The notes under the pieces were generated by a model, which saw nothing but the letters and a program-made list of their open reading frames with translations, did no database searches and was not told the origin of the DNA. This document shows positions 17,372 to 26,131 of a DNA stretch of 64,000 nucleotides, piece after piece. Within the stretch, counting starts at the first letter, position 1. Every line of letters begins with the position of its first letter. A program made the position numbers and the translations under genes. Location of the stretch: the NCBI RefSeq assembly GCF_023806485.1, contig NZ_JAMSLR010000003.1, positions 186,001 through 250,000 on the forward strand. Direction: 5' to 3'. The DNA comes from Thermalbibacter longus. Lineage in GTDB: Bacteria; Chloroflexota; Chloroflexia; Thermomicrobiales; Thermomicrobiaceae.

Positions 17372-17989
17372 ATGGAATGGGACGACGATGACCGGATCCC
17401 GATTAGCGCCCTCCAGCACTTCGTCTACTGCCCACGCCAGTGCGCGCTCATCCACCTGGAGCAGGCCTGGGAAGAGAATGCCTTTACCTTGCGAGGACGA
17501 CGCGCCCACCAGGGCCTGGATATTCCAGACGGCTTGATCCGCGAGGGCGTCCGGGTCGAGTATGCCGTACCCCTCTGGTCCGATACTCTCGGGCTGAGTG
17601 GGCGGGCCGACGTGGTCGAGTTTCCCGACGGCGTGCCCTACCCCGTGGAGCATAAAGTCGGGTCACGCCGGGCGAGCCGGGCCGACGAGGTGCAGCTTTG
17701 CGCCCAGGCGCTGTGTCTCGAAGAGATGCTGGGCGTCGCGGTACCACGCGGAGCGCTCTTCTATCGCGCTTCCCGGCGCCGCCGGGAAGTCCAGTTCACC
17801 CCGGAGCTGAGGCAACGCGTCTACGAGGTGATCGAGGCTGTTCGTACGCTCCTTTCTCAGACTAGCTTGCCCCCGCCGGTGGCGGACGAGCGCTGCCCCG
17901 ACTGCTCGCTGATCGAGATCTGCCAGCCATATGCCCAAGCAGCCTTGGGCGAGCTTGTGGCTTCGCTCCGAGAGGAGGGTCTGAGTTGA
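17372..17989 (+). CDS. cas4: CRISPR-associated exonuclease Cas4
   Basis: Iron-sulfur RecB-like nuclease that trims prespacers and selects their PAM end during adaptation with Cas1-Cas2. The 205 residues include the first cluster cysteines at 20 and 24 (FVYCPRQCALIH) and the C-terminal cysteines in RCPDCSLIEIC (about 172-180). The nuclease core has GRADVVEF and an EHK motif, with QLCAQALCLEE after it. It lies between cas7c and cas1, and its stop overlaps the probable TTG start of cas1, consistent with a Cas4-Cas1 complex. Confidence 0.93.
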   Translation: MEWDDDDRIPISALQHFVYCPRQCALIHLEQAWEENAFTLRGRRAHQGLDIPDGLIREGVRVEYAVPLWSDTLGLSGRADVVEFPDGVPYPVEHKVGSRRASRADEVQLCAQALCLEEMLGVAVPRGALFYRASRRRREVQFTPELRQRVYEVIEAVRTLLSQTSLPPPVADERCPDCSLIEICQPYAQAALGELVASLREEGLS

Positions 17990-19056
17990 GATCATCTGCC
18001 CCGAAACAGCCGTCGAGCAGCGCGATGGGTCGCCCATCGGTGACAACACTCCTCAACACGCTCTTCGTGCAATCACAGGGCGCGTACCTGCGGCTGGATC
18101 ATGATACTGTGCGGATCGAGATCGACGGGCAGCCGGTCAGGCAGATCCCACTGCACCATCTGGACGGGATCTCCGTGTTCGGTAACGTACTGATCTCGAC
18201 TGCGCTGCTGCACCGTTGTGCCGAAGATGGGCGCAGCGTCACCTGGTTCGACACTCACGGACAATTCCGTGCCCGGCTCAACGGACCGATCTCCGGCAAC
18301 GTGCTGCTGCGCCGAGCCCAGCACTCAGCGCTCGATGACCCCGAGCGCACGCGCGCGCTCGCGTCCCAGTTCGTCCATGGCAAGCTGAGGAACGCGCTCT
18401 CCGTGCTCCAGCGCGCCAATCGTGAGTACGGCGGTGGGCCCCTGCTCGAAGCCGCCATTCGTGAACACCGCAACGCGCTCCGGCTACTCCCCTCCGTGCA
18501 GACGCTCGACGAGATCCGCGGCATCGAGGGAGTAGCAGCGACGAGCTACTTCGCGGCCTTTTCAGAGCTGGTGCGAGCGGGAGACCTGCCGTTCAGCGGC
18601 CGGACGCGTCGCCCTCCGCGCGATCCGGTCAACGCGGTGCTCTCGTTCGCCTATTCGCTGGTAACTCGTGACAGCATCGCAGCCCTGGAAGGCGTGGGGC
18701 TCGATCCGCAGATCGGCTATCTGCACGCGCTGCGGCCCGGCCGACCGGCCCTGGCGCTCGACTTGGTGGAGGAGCTTCGCCCCTGGCTGGCCGATCGCCT
18801 TTGCCTGACGCTAATCAACCGTCGACAGTTGACCCCACGCAACTTCGAGAGCCGACCAGGCGGGGCGGTGCATCTGACCGAAGAGGGGCGTCGCGAAGTC
18901 ATCACCGCATACCAGCGGCGCAAGCAGGAGACAATCAGTCATCCGCTGTTCAAGAGCCCGATCCCGATCGGGCTCGTCCCGCACGTGCAAGCGCGGCTCC
19001 TAGCCCGGTACCTGCGGGACGATCTCCCTCTCTACCCGCCATTCCTGCCGAAGTAG
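17986..19056 (+). CDS. cas1: CRISPR-associated integrase Cas1 (type I-C)
   Basis: Integrase subunit that inserts new spacers at the leader end of the array. The 356-residue frame contains TLLNTLFVQSQGAYLRLDHD, the catalytic glutamate region GIEGVAATSYFAAFSEL, the histidine in HALRPGRPALALDLVEELRP and the following acidic residues, so all metal ligands seem present. Two starts are possible: TTG 17986, which overlaps the cas4 stop and has a strong GAGGAGGG site, or ATG 18025, which better matches the usual N-terminus but lacks a ribosome site. cas2 follows after 21 bp. Confidence 0.94.
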   Translation: MRSSAPKQPSSSAMGRPSVTTLLNTLFVQSQGAYLRLDHDTVRIEIDGQPVRQIPLHHLDGISVFGNVLISTALLHRCAEDGRSVTWFDTHGQFRARLNGPISGNVLLRRAQHSALDDPERTRALASQFVHGKLRNALSVLQRANREYGGGPLLEAAIREHRNALRLLPSVQTLDEIRGIEGVAATSYFAAFSELVRAGDLPFSGRTRRPPRDPVNAVLSFAYSLVTRDSIAALEGVGLDPQIGYLHALRPGRPALALDLVEELRPWLADRLCLTLINRRQLTPRNFESRPGGAVHLTEEGRREVITAYQRRKQETISHPLFKSPIPIGLVPHVQARLLARYLRDDLPLYPPFLPK

Positions 19057-19077
19057 TAGGCACGCGGGGGCTGTCCG

Positions 19078-19377
19078 ATGCAGCGGTTTGACATTCTGGT
19101 GACCTACGACGTTGCGATCACGACGAAGGCAGGACTACGGCGGCTCCGCAAAGTTGCGACCGTCTGCCAGAACTATGGACAGCGTGTTCAACTCTCGGTG
19201 TTCGAGTGCCGCGTGACGCTGGCGCAGCTCGAGCAGCTCGAGTCCGAGCTACTGTCCATCATCGACCCGAAGAACGACAGCCTGAGGATCTATGTGCTGT
19301 ACGGAGGGCGGAACCGGTCGCTACGCGCGCACGGGCTGGATCGGTATGTGGACTTCGATGAGCCGATGGTTCTGTAA
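19078..19377 (+). CDS. cas2: CRISPR-associated protein Cas2
   Basis: Small ferredoxin-fold protein that bridges two Cas1 dimers in the spacer-integration complex. The 99 residues start MQRFDILVTYDVAITTKAGL, with the conserved VTYDV strand and the VCQNYGQRVQLSVFECRVT segment typical of I-C Cas2. The C-terminal strand GLDRYVDFDEPMVL is present. It is the last gene of the cas operon and is followed by the leader. Confidence 0.95.
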   Translation: MQRFDILVTYDVAITTKAGLRRLRKVATVCQNYGQRVQLSVFECRVTLAQLEQLESELLSIIDPKNDSLRIYVLYGGRNRSLRAHGLDRYVDFDEPMVL

Positions 19378-19557
19378 GCGCGGATGGGAAGCGGGTGGCC
19401 CGAGCCTGGGGCATTCGCGCCGCTCGATTTTGGCCTTCCTGGAAAGAAATCGTGGGATAGCAGCAGGGAGCAGGCCGGAGAGCAACGCGGGCTCGAGACC
19501 GGATCCGCGCAGAGGGCAGCAGATTTCCTCGTCAACACAGCGAATACGGCAATAGCC
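19378..19557 (+). promoter_or_regulatory. CRISPR leader region
   Basis: These 180 bp between the cas2 stop and the first repeat are the leader by position. They hold a relatively AT-rich stretch at about 19426-19452. A weak promoter-like pair (TTGGCC at 19430, 17 bp, TGGGAT at 19453) is visible but not convincing. Array transcription is expected rightward because the repeats end in GATTGAAAC on the plus strand. Confidence 0.6.
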
Positions 19558-21634
19558 GTCACATCCTCCCTTCGGGGAGGATGAGGATTGAAACCTGCGG
19601 GACCGCGCCCAGCGCTTCGCCCAGCAGGTGTCACATCCTCCCTGCGGGGAGGAGGAGGATTGAAACAATTCGAAGCCCGAGCCGTCGATCCTCGCGGTGG
19701 TCGTCCCATCCTCCCTTCGGGGAGGATGAGGAGTGAAACAATTCGAAGCCCGAGCCGTCGATCCTCGCGGTGGTCGTCCCATCCTCCCTTCGGGGAGGAT
19801 GAGGATTGAAACAATTCGAAGCCCGAGCCGTCGATCCTCGCGGTGGTCGTCACATCCTCCCTTCGGGGAGGATGAGGATTGAAACTTGCCGGTACGGATC
19901 AGACTCCAGTACGAGCGGCGTCACATCCTCCCTTCGGGGAGGATGAGGATTGAAACCGCTCTGTGCGACCTCGCTGTAAGACCCGACGGAACGTCACATC
20001 CTCCCTTCGGGGAGGATGAGGATTGAAACGTCCGCTGGGTCGAGGAGACCGACGCGGACACGGTCGTCACATCCTCCCTTCGGGGAGGATGAGGATTGAA
20101 ACCGTTCCAACGGGACATTACCCGCTGGGCGCTGCGTGTCACATCCTCCCTTCGGGGAGGATGAGGATTGAAACAACGCCTGGTTCCGGACGGGCGGCGT
20201 GCTGCAGAAGTCACATCCTCCCTTCGGGGAGGATGAGGATTGAAACTTCGTCTCGACGAGCGACGTCGTCGTGAACCGCCCGGTCACATCCTCCCTTCGG
20301 GGAGGATGAGGATTGAAACGCCGTTGCTGTCGAGGAGCAAGCTGAGTCGATCGAAAGTCACATCCTCCCTTCGGGGAGGATGAGGATTGAAACCGCATCA
20401 CGTTGTCGTAGATCGCCCGCTCGGCGGTGTCACATCCTCCCTTCGGGGAGGATGAGGATTGAAACTATGGGATGCTCCAGGGAGAGCTTAGTGCACCGGC
20501 GGTCACATCCTCCCTTCGGGGAGGATGAGGATTGAAACAACTGCTCGACAACGGCGGTAACAACCTCGGGGTCGCGTCACATCCTCCCTTCGGGGAGGAT
20601 GAGGATTGAAACGATAGCGAGCCAGGTGCCACTCGGCATCGAGGTCAGAGGTCACATCCTCCCTTCGGGGAGGATGAGGATTGAAACATGCCGACGATCG
20701 AGCCCTTGACCAGGTCAAAAGCCGTCACATCCTCCCTTCGGGGAGGATGAGGATTGAAACTCCCTGCGCCATGCCCGGCTGCCACAGCGGCTGGCCGGTC
20801 ACATCCTCCCTTCGGGGAGGATGAGGATTGAAACAGCGACGGCTTACGACCTGGGTGCGCGCTAAACAGGGTCACATCCTCCCTTCGGGGAGGATGAGGA
20901 TTGAAACTTCGGTGGCGAGCTGGATCTGGATCGCGACCGGGTCACATCCTCCCTTCGGGGAGGATGAGGATTGAAACGACACCCTCGAGGTGATGGGCGC
21001 GGTGGCTGAGCGGTCACATCCTCCCTTCGGGGAGGATGAGGATTGAAACTGCTTGAGAAATTAGTACTCGATCACTCGGTACTTGTCACATCCTCCCTTC
21101 GGGGAGGATGAGGATTGAAACGGCTTGCCCGTGCCGATGCCCTCGCGGTACCAGTAGAGTCACATCCTCCCTTCGGGGAGGATGAGGATTGAAACCGGAC
21201 GCTCTACAACGAGCTCGTCGGTGGATCGATGTCACATCCTCCCTTCGGGGAGGATGAGGATTGAAACGTCGAGGGGCAGAGTCTCCGGATCGATCCGTAC
21301 GGTCACATCCTCCCTTCGGGGAGGATGAGGATTGAAACACCAGGTGGCGGCCGAATGCGGGCTGGGCCTGCTAGTGTCACATCCTCCCTTCGGGGAGGAT
21401 GAGGATTGAAACAGCTCTACCAGGAAGTCGCCGTACGTCCGGCGCTTGGGTCACATCCTCCCTTCGGGGAGGATGAGGATTGAAACCTGGCTACGTTTGC
21501 GGCCGGGAAGGGCCTCCAGATCGTCACATCCTCCCTTCCGGGAGGATGAGGATTGAAACTGGATCGTGCTGCCGTAGTAGATATCGACGGTCGTGCTGTC
21601 ACATCCTCCCTTCCGGGAGGATGAGGAAGGTGTT
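19558..21634 (+). CRISPR. Type I-C CRISPR array: 29 repeats of 37 nt, 28 spacers of 33-38 nt
   Basis: Repeats run from 19558-19594 to a truncated copy at 21598-21634. Each starts GTCAC, forms a 9-bp stem (CATCCTCCC with GGGAGGATG) closed by a TTCG tetraloop, and ends in the 11-nt handle AGGATTGAAAC. Exceptions are at the ends. Repeat 2 (19630) has changes at positions 15 and 25. Repeat 3 (19703) has A4C and T31G, and repeat 4 (19776) has A4C. Repeats 28 and 29 have a TTCC loop, and repeat 29 loses the last seven bases of its handle, marking the trailer end. Spacers 2, 3 and 4 (19667, 19740, 19813; 36 nt) are identical; the other spacers look unique. Confidence 0.98.
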
Positions 21635-21644
21635 GCGCGCCCGC

Positions 21645-21673
21645 TTGACGGCGGGGCGGCGGCGTGCTATGGT
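21645..21673 (+). promoter_or_regulatory. Sigma-70 promoter of the metE riboswitch transcript
   Basis: TTGACG (21645-21650), a 17-bp spacer and TATGGT (21668-21673) predict a start near 21680, just before the SAM-I aptamer. It begins only about 10 bp after the decayed last CRISPR repeat. Confidence 0.7.
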
Positions 21674-21696
21674 CTCGCCAACAACGCGATGAGATG

Positions 21697-21805
21697 CCGC
21701 GCTCATCCAGAGTGGTGGAGGGGACGGCCCGAGGAAGCCCGGCAACCAGCGCGCACGCGCCAGGTGCCAACGCCGGCGGAGTGCATCTCCGCACGATGAG
21801 CGCGG
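21697..21805 (+). promoter_or_regulatory. SAM-I (S-box) riboswitch aptamer
   Basis: Binds S-adenosylmethionine and shuts off the downstream gene. The P1 helix is perfect: CCGCGCTCAT (21697-21706) pairs with ATGAGCGCGG (21796-21805). Core S-box blocks follow in order: CCAGAG, GGTGGAGGG, GGCCCGAGGAAGCCCGGCAA and CAGGTGCCAA, then a P4-type hairpin. An intrinsic terminator follows 12 nt after P1, and metE lies downstream, a classic target. Confidence 0.95.
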
Positions 21806-21817
21806 TCATGAGGGAAC

Positions 21818-21842
21818 CCTCCACCCTGGGTGGAGGTTTTTT
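21818..21842 (+). terminator. Intrinsic terminator controlled by the SAM-I riboswitch
   Basis: The arm CCTCCACCC (21818-21826) can pair with GGGTGGAGG (21828-21836) and is followed by six T. With SAM bound to the aptamer this hairpin should form and stop transcription 40 bp before metE. Confidence 0.9.
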
Positions 21843-21881
21843 GATCCCTCAGGCACAGCGACAGGGATGGAGGGTACCGAC

Positions 21882-24173
21882 ATGGCCAGGAGCTCGACTC
21901 TGGGACACCCCCGTATCGGAAAGCACCGCGAGCTGAAGCGCGCCGTCGAGGCCTACTGGGCAGGGAAGATCGACGAGGCCGCGCTCCAGCAGGCTGGACG
22001 GGAGATTCGCCAGGCCGCCTGGGCCGTGCAGCAGGCCGCCGGCATCGACCTGATCCCCTGCAACGACTTCAGCTTCTACGACCAGGTGCTCGACGCGATC
22101 TGCCTCGTCGGGCTGATCCCGGAGCGCTTCGGCCCGGCTGGGTCGACCGTGAGCCTGCCCGCCTACTTCGCGATGGCCCGCGGGGCCCCCGGCGTTCCAG
22201 CTCTCGAGCTGACGAAGTGGTTCGACACCAATTACCACTACCTGGTGCCGGAGTTCGATGCGCCGGTCGCGGGGATCGCCAGCAGCAAGCCGTTCGAGGA
22301 GTTCGCCGAGGCGACCGCGCAGCTCGGCCGGCCGGCGAAGCCGGTGCTGCTCGGCCCGGTCTCGCTTCTCTTGCTCGGCAAGCACCACACCAGACCCCTG
22401 GCTGAACACCTGCGCGGCCTCCTCCCGGCCTACGTCGAAGCCCTGCGCCGGTTGGGCCAAACCGGCGCCGAGTGGGTGCAGATCGACGAGCCGGTGCTCG
22501 TCGCCGACCGAACGGAGGACGAGCTCGCCCTCCTCCGCGCGGCGTACGAGGAGCTTGCGCGCGTCGACCAGCGGCCCAGGATCATGCTCCAGACCTACTA
22601 CGGTAGCCTCGACGAGCTGAGCTGGAGCCGGGTCATGGCGCTGCCGGTCGACGGCGTCGGCCTCGACTTCGTCCGCACGCCGGTCAACCGAGAGCTGCTG
22701 AACCGGCATGGCTTCCCCGCGAACAAGGTGCTCGGCGCAGGGGTGGTCAATGGGCGGAACGTCTGGCGCGCCAATCTCGTAGAGGCGCTCGAGCTGCTCG
22801 AGGAGATCGCGGAGCACGTCGAGGTCGATCGGATCTGGGTGCAGCCGTCGTGCTCGCTCCTCCATCTGCCACACGATGCGCGCCTGGAGACACACCTACC
22901 ACCCGAGATCGCAGCGCTGCTGGCCTTCGCTGAGCAGCGGCTAGAGGAGGTCGTCACGCTCACCCGCGGGCTCAACGAGGGACGGTCGGCCATCATCGAC
23001 GAGCTGGAGCGGAACGCCGAGATATTCCGCGTCGCGCTCGATTCGACGCGGATCCATCACCGGCCGACGCAGGAGCGGCTCGCCGCGCTCACCGAGGACG
23101 ATTTCCGGCGCAGCTCGCCGTACGAGGTACGGGCGGCGCTCCAGCGACGGCGCTTCGCGCTGCCGCTGTTCCCGACTACCACCATCGGCAGCTTCCCCCA
23201 AACGCCCGAGGTGCGCTCGGCGCGGGCACGCTGGCGCGCTGGCAAGCTCGGCGACGAAGAGTACTGGGGCTTCATCCGCGAGCAGATCGCGGCGCTCATC
23301 CGGCGCCAGGAGGAGATCGGGATCGATGTCCTCGTCCACGGGGAGTTCGAGCGCTCGGACATGGTCGAGTACTTCGCCGAGCAGCTCGAAGGGTTCATCG
23401 TCACCGAGCACGGCTGGGTACAGTCCTACGGTAGCCGCGCCGCGCGGCCGCCGATCATCTTCGGCGACGTCCACCGGCCGAAGCCGATGACGGTCGAGGT
23501 GAGCCGCTATGCCCAATCGCTGACCGATCGCCCGGTCAAGGGCATGCTGACTGGCCCGGTCACGATGCTGAACTGGTCGTTCGTCCGGGAAGACCTGTCG
23601 CGCCGCGACGTCGCGTACCAGATCGCGCTGGCGCTGCGCGACGAGGTGCGCGATTTGGAAGCTGCCGGGATCGCCATGATCCAGATCGACGAGCCGGCGC
23701 TGCGCGAGGGACTGCCGCTGCGGCGCCAGGAGTGGGACGAGTACCTGGACTGGGCGGTGAGAGCCTTCCGCCTGGCCTCCTCCGGCGTAGCCGACGAGAC
23801 GCAGATCCACTCGCATATGTGCTACAGCGAGTTCAACGACATCATCGAGGCGATCGACGCGCTCGACGCCGACGTGATCTCGATCGAGAACAGCCGGAGC
23901 CAGGGCGAGCTGCTGCGCGCCTTCCTCGATCGCCGCTACCCGCGGCAGATCGGGCCGGGCGTCTACGATGTCCACTCGGCCCGTGTCCCGAGCGTGGAGG
24001 AGATCGAGTCGCTGCTGCTCAAGGCAGCCGAGATCCTCGATCCAGAGCAGCTCTGGGTCAACCCGGACTGTGGCTTGAAGACGCGCCGCCCGGAGGAGGC
24101 CTGGCCCTCGCTGGAAAACATGGTCGAGGCGGCACGCCGGATGCGCGAGCGCTACCTGGCCAGGGTCGGGTGA
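21882..24173 (+). CDS. metE: Cobalamin-independent methionine synthase
   Basis: Transfers a methyl group from 5-methyltetrahydropteroyl-glutamate to homocysteine, making methionine without B12. The 763 residues from ATG 21882 cover both MetE barrels. The zinc site is visible as HSHMC (ligands near H645 and C647) and NPDCGLKTR (C730), with the expected intervening glutamate. The N-terminal half has the GHPRIGKHRELK start. The ATG at 21867 lies too early, whereas GGAGGG precedes 21882. Expression is predicted to fall when SAM is high, through the riboswitch upstream. The aminotransferase gene follows 10 bp after its stop, so both are probably controlled together. Confidence 0.96.
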   Translation: MARSSTLGHPRIGKHRELKRAVEAYWAGKIDEAALQQAGREIRQAAWAVQQAAGIDLIPCNDFSFYDQVLDAICLVGLIPERFGPAGSTVSLPAYFAMARGAPGVPALELTKWFDTNYHYLVPEFDAPVAGIASSKPFEEFAEATAQLGRPAKPVLLGPVSLLLLGKHHTRPLAEHLRGLLPAYVEALRRLGQTGAEWVQIDEPVLVADRTEDELALLRAAYEELARVDQRPRIMLQTYYGSLDELSWSRVMALPVDGVGLDFVRTPVNRELLNRHGFPANKVLGAGVVNGRNVWRANLVEALELLEEIAEHVEVDRIWVQPSCSLLHLPHDARLETHLPPEIAALLAFAEQRLEEVVTLTRGLNEGRSAIIDELERNAEIFRVALDSTRIHHRPTQERLAALTEDDFRRSSPYEVRAALQRRRFALPLFPTTTIGSFPQTPEVRSARARWRAGKLGDEEYWGFIREQIAALIRRQEEIGIDVLVHGEFERSDMVEYFAEQLEGFIVTEHGWVQSYGSRAARPPIIFGDVHRPKPMTVEVSRYAQSLTDRPVKGMLTGPVTMLNWSFVREDLSRRDVAYQIALALRDEVRDLEAAGIAMIQIDEPALREGLPLRRQEWDEYLDWAVRAFRLASSGVADETQIHSHMCYSEFNDIIEAIDALDADVISIENSRSQGELLRAFLDRRYPRQIGPGVYDVHSARVPSVEEIESLLLKAAEILDPEQLWVNPDCGLKTRRPEEAWPSLENMVEAARRMRERYLARVG

Positions 24174-24183
24174 GCGGGGAGCG

Positions 24184-25392
24184 ATGGCCATGGTGCCGGG
24201 AGCTCGGCGGCTCGAAGGGCTGGGCGTCACCATCTTCAGCGAGATGACCCGCCTGGCGATCGCCCACGGGGCGATCAACCTGGGGCAGGGCTTTCCCGAC
24301 TTCCCAGGGCCGGACTTCGTCAAGGAGGCCGCGGTGGCGGCCATCCGGGCCGACCTCAACCAGTACGCGCCCAGCCATGGTCTGCCCAGACTGCGGCAGG
24401 TGATCGCGAGGTCGTTCGAGCAGTCGTACGGGCACCCGGTCGATCCCGAGGGCGAGGTGACGGTTACCACCGGGGCGACCGAAGGACTGCACGCGGCGCT
24501 GCTGGCGCTGGTCGACCCCGGCGACGAGGTGATCGTCTTCGAGCCCTTCTACGACGCCTACCTGGCGCAGATCCGCTTCGCTGGGGGCGTGCCCCGGCCG
24601 GTGACGCTCTGGCCGCCGGACTGGCGCTTCGACCCGGACGAGCTCGCGGGGGCCTTCGGCCCGCGCACCCGCGCCGTCATCGTCAACACGCCGCACAACC
24701 CGACCGGGAAAGCCTTCACCCGTGACGAGCTCGCGCTGATCGCCGCGCTGTGCCAGGAGCACGATGTGCTGGCGATCACCGACGAGGTCTACGACCGGAT
24801 TCTCTACGACGGCGCCGTCCATATCCCGCTGGCGACCCTGCCGGGGATGTGGGAGCGGACGATTACCCTGAACAGTACCGGGAAGACCTTCTCGATGACG
24901 GGCTGGAAGATCGGCTGGGCCATCGCGCCGCCACCGCTCACCCAGGCGATCCGCACCGCGCACCAGTTCATCACCTTCGCCACCGCTACGCCGTTCCAGG
25001 AGGCGATGGCAGTGGCGCTGGAGCACGCCGCGGAGTCCGGATACTACGCCGAGCTGGCAGCGGCGTACAGCGAGCGGCGGGAGGCGCTGCGCCGGGCACT
25101 GGAGCTGGCCGGCCTGCCGGTGCTTCCCTGCTTGGGCAGCTACTTCCTGCTGGCGGACGCGAGCGGTCTCGGCTTCCCTGATGACGTCAGCCTCTGCCGT
25201 TACCTGGTGACCGAGGTCGGCGTCGCGGCGATCCCGCCTTCGGCCTTCTATGCCGACCCGGCGCGGGCACCGGTGCTGGCCCGGTTCTGCTTCGCCAAGC
25301 GGCTAGAGACAATCCAGGCGGCCGCCGAGCGACTTGCCAGGCTTCCGGACATGAACACCCCGGCCAAGCTTGCCCACGCAGCTCAGCGCTGA
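24184..25392 (+). CDS. PLP-dependent aminotransferase, class I/II (methionine/glutamine-type)
   Basis: A fold-type I aminotransferase of 402 residues. Family marks are INLGQGFPDFPGPDFVKEAA, the VTTGATEGLHAALLAL loop, NTPHNPTGKAF, ITDEVYDRILYDG and the PLP lysine at about residue 234 in NSTGKTFSMTGWKIGW. This subgroup includes kynurenine/glutamine transaminase and the methionine-salvage enzyme MtnE, which transaminates ketomethiobutyrate to methionine. Location 10 bp behind metE and under the same SAM-I riboswitch favours a methionine-related role, but the substrate cannot be read from sequence. Confidence 0.88.
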   Translation: MAMVPGARRLEGLGVTIFSEMTRLAIAHGAINLGQGFPDFPGPDFVKEAAVAAIRADLNQYAPSHGLPRLRQVIARSFEQSYGHPVDPEGEVTVTTGATEGLHAALLALVDPGDEVIVFEPFYDAYLAQIRFAGGVPRPVTLWPPDWRFDPDELAGAFGPRTRAVIVNTPHNPTGKAFTRDELALIAALCQEHDVLAITDEVYDRILYDGAVHIPLATLPGMWERTITLNSTGKTFSMTGWKIGWAIAPPPLTQAIRTAHQFITFATATPFQEAMAVALEHAAESGYYAELAAAYSERREALRRALELAGLPVLPCLGSYFLLADASGLGFPDDVSLCRYLVTEVGVAAIPPSAFYADPARAPVLARFCFAKRLETIQAAAERLARLPDMNTPAKLAHAAQR

Positions 25393-25525
25393 CCGTTGCG
25401 CTCGCTGCGTGTGCCGATGCGGGCCGGCCTAGGTGCTTTCGCCGCCCATGCCGAGGGCCTCCGGGCGACTGGCTCGGATGAAGCGTGACGCAGATCGCCG
25501 CGGCTGGCGCTCTGCAGCGGGGCAG

Positions 25526-25795
25526 CTACATCAGCCGCACATGGTACCGCTCGGCGATCTGGGCGACACTATCCATGTCCATTTCCAGGCTGTACTTCTC
25601 CCAGAGCGCGGCGAGCTGGGCGACGTCCGGCGGGCCGTCGGCTGGGATTCGCTCCGCCAGATCCTCGAAGTACCGTTCAAAGCCAGCCGGCGAGATGATC
25701 TCTAGCAGCCTGGCCGGCTGCGGGCCTTCGTTCCAAAAAGCGTGGGGGATGCCGCGCGGCTTCAGCACCAGCGCGCCGGGGCCCCATCTGGGCAC
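25526..25795 (-). pseudogene. Remnant of a cupin-domain protein (N-terminal half missing)
   Basis: The minus strand encodes ALVLKPRGIPHAFWNEGPQP and LLEIISPAGFERYFEDLAE, the second cupin motif and C-terminal helices of a small cupin family. The first cupin motif (HxH...E) is absent. The frame upstream reaches a TGA at about 25848 after only unrelated residues, and no ribosome site serves the GTG at 25795. It therefore looks like a truncated, probably inactive gene. The surrounding noncoding stretch supports decay. Confidence 0.65.
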
Positions 25796-26131
25796 TCCGT
25801 CTCGACGATCGATCGCCGCGCGGGCGGCGCTTTCGGCTCGTGTGCGGAATCACTAGCTCCGTGCCATGGGCGCAGTGTCGAGCCGTGCGCCGCTTCTATC
25901 ACGATGCACTTCTACCAAACGTGGGACAGCCCGTGGCTGGGCACACCGCGCTCTGAGATGTCGCCAGGTCGCTTGTGTGGAGACTTGATCGCCGGCGGCT
26001 GCGTGCCTATATCATCGGCGGCTATCGGTAGAGGACGCTGGATCGCGAGAGACAGCGCTCGGGCTCGCAGCGCAGCCAGAGTTCGATACGCTCTACCTCG
26101 TTGGTCTACGTGTCGGAAGGGATACGGCCCG
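25796..26131. other. Noncoding stretch between the cupin remnant and the amidohydrolase gene
   Basis: No reading frame here resembles a protein family, and no RNA gene or clear repeat was recognised. The frame of the amidohydrolase is open leftward to 25742, but that extension is low-complexity and lacks a ribosome site. It may contain decayed sequence from the same event that truncated the cupin gene, plus the amidohydrolase promoter, which was not identified. Confidence 0.5.

Noticed and set aside
11441-19377. Assignment of the cas locus to type I-B or III
   Set aside because: Cas8c/Csd1 and Cas7/Csd2 signatures, the absence of cas6 and an 11-nt handle all indicate I-C, despite a 37-nt repeat that is longer than the usual 32.
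19290-21824. Several minus-strand frames across the CRISPR array encoding repeated RREDVT-like peptides
   Set aside because: They are translations of the repeats and spacers; the periodicity is the array itself.
25742-26131. A 130-residue N-terminal extension of the amidohydrolase
   Set aside because: The extension is unlike any domain. The metal motif must lie near the N-terminus, and a good ribosome site stands before 26132.
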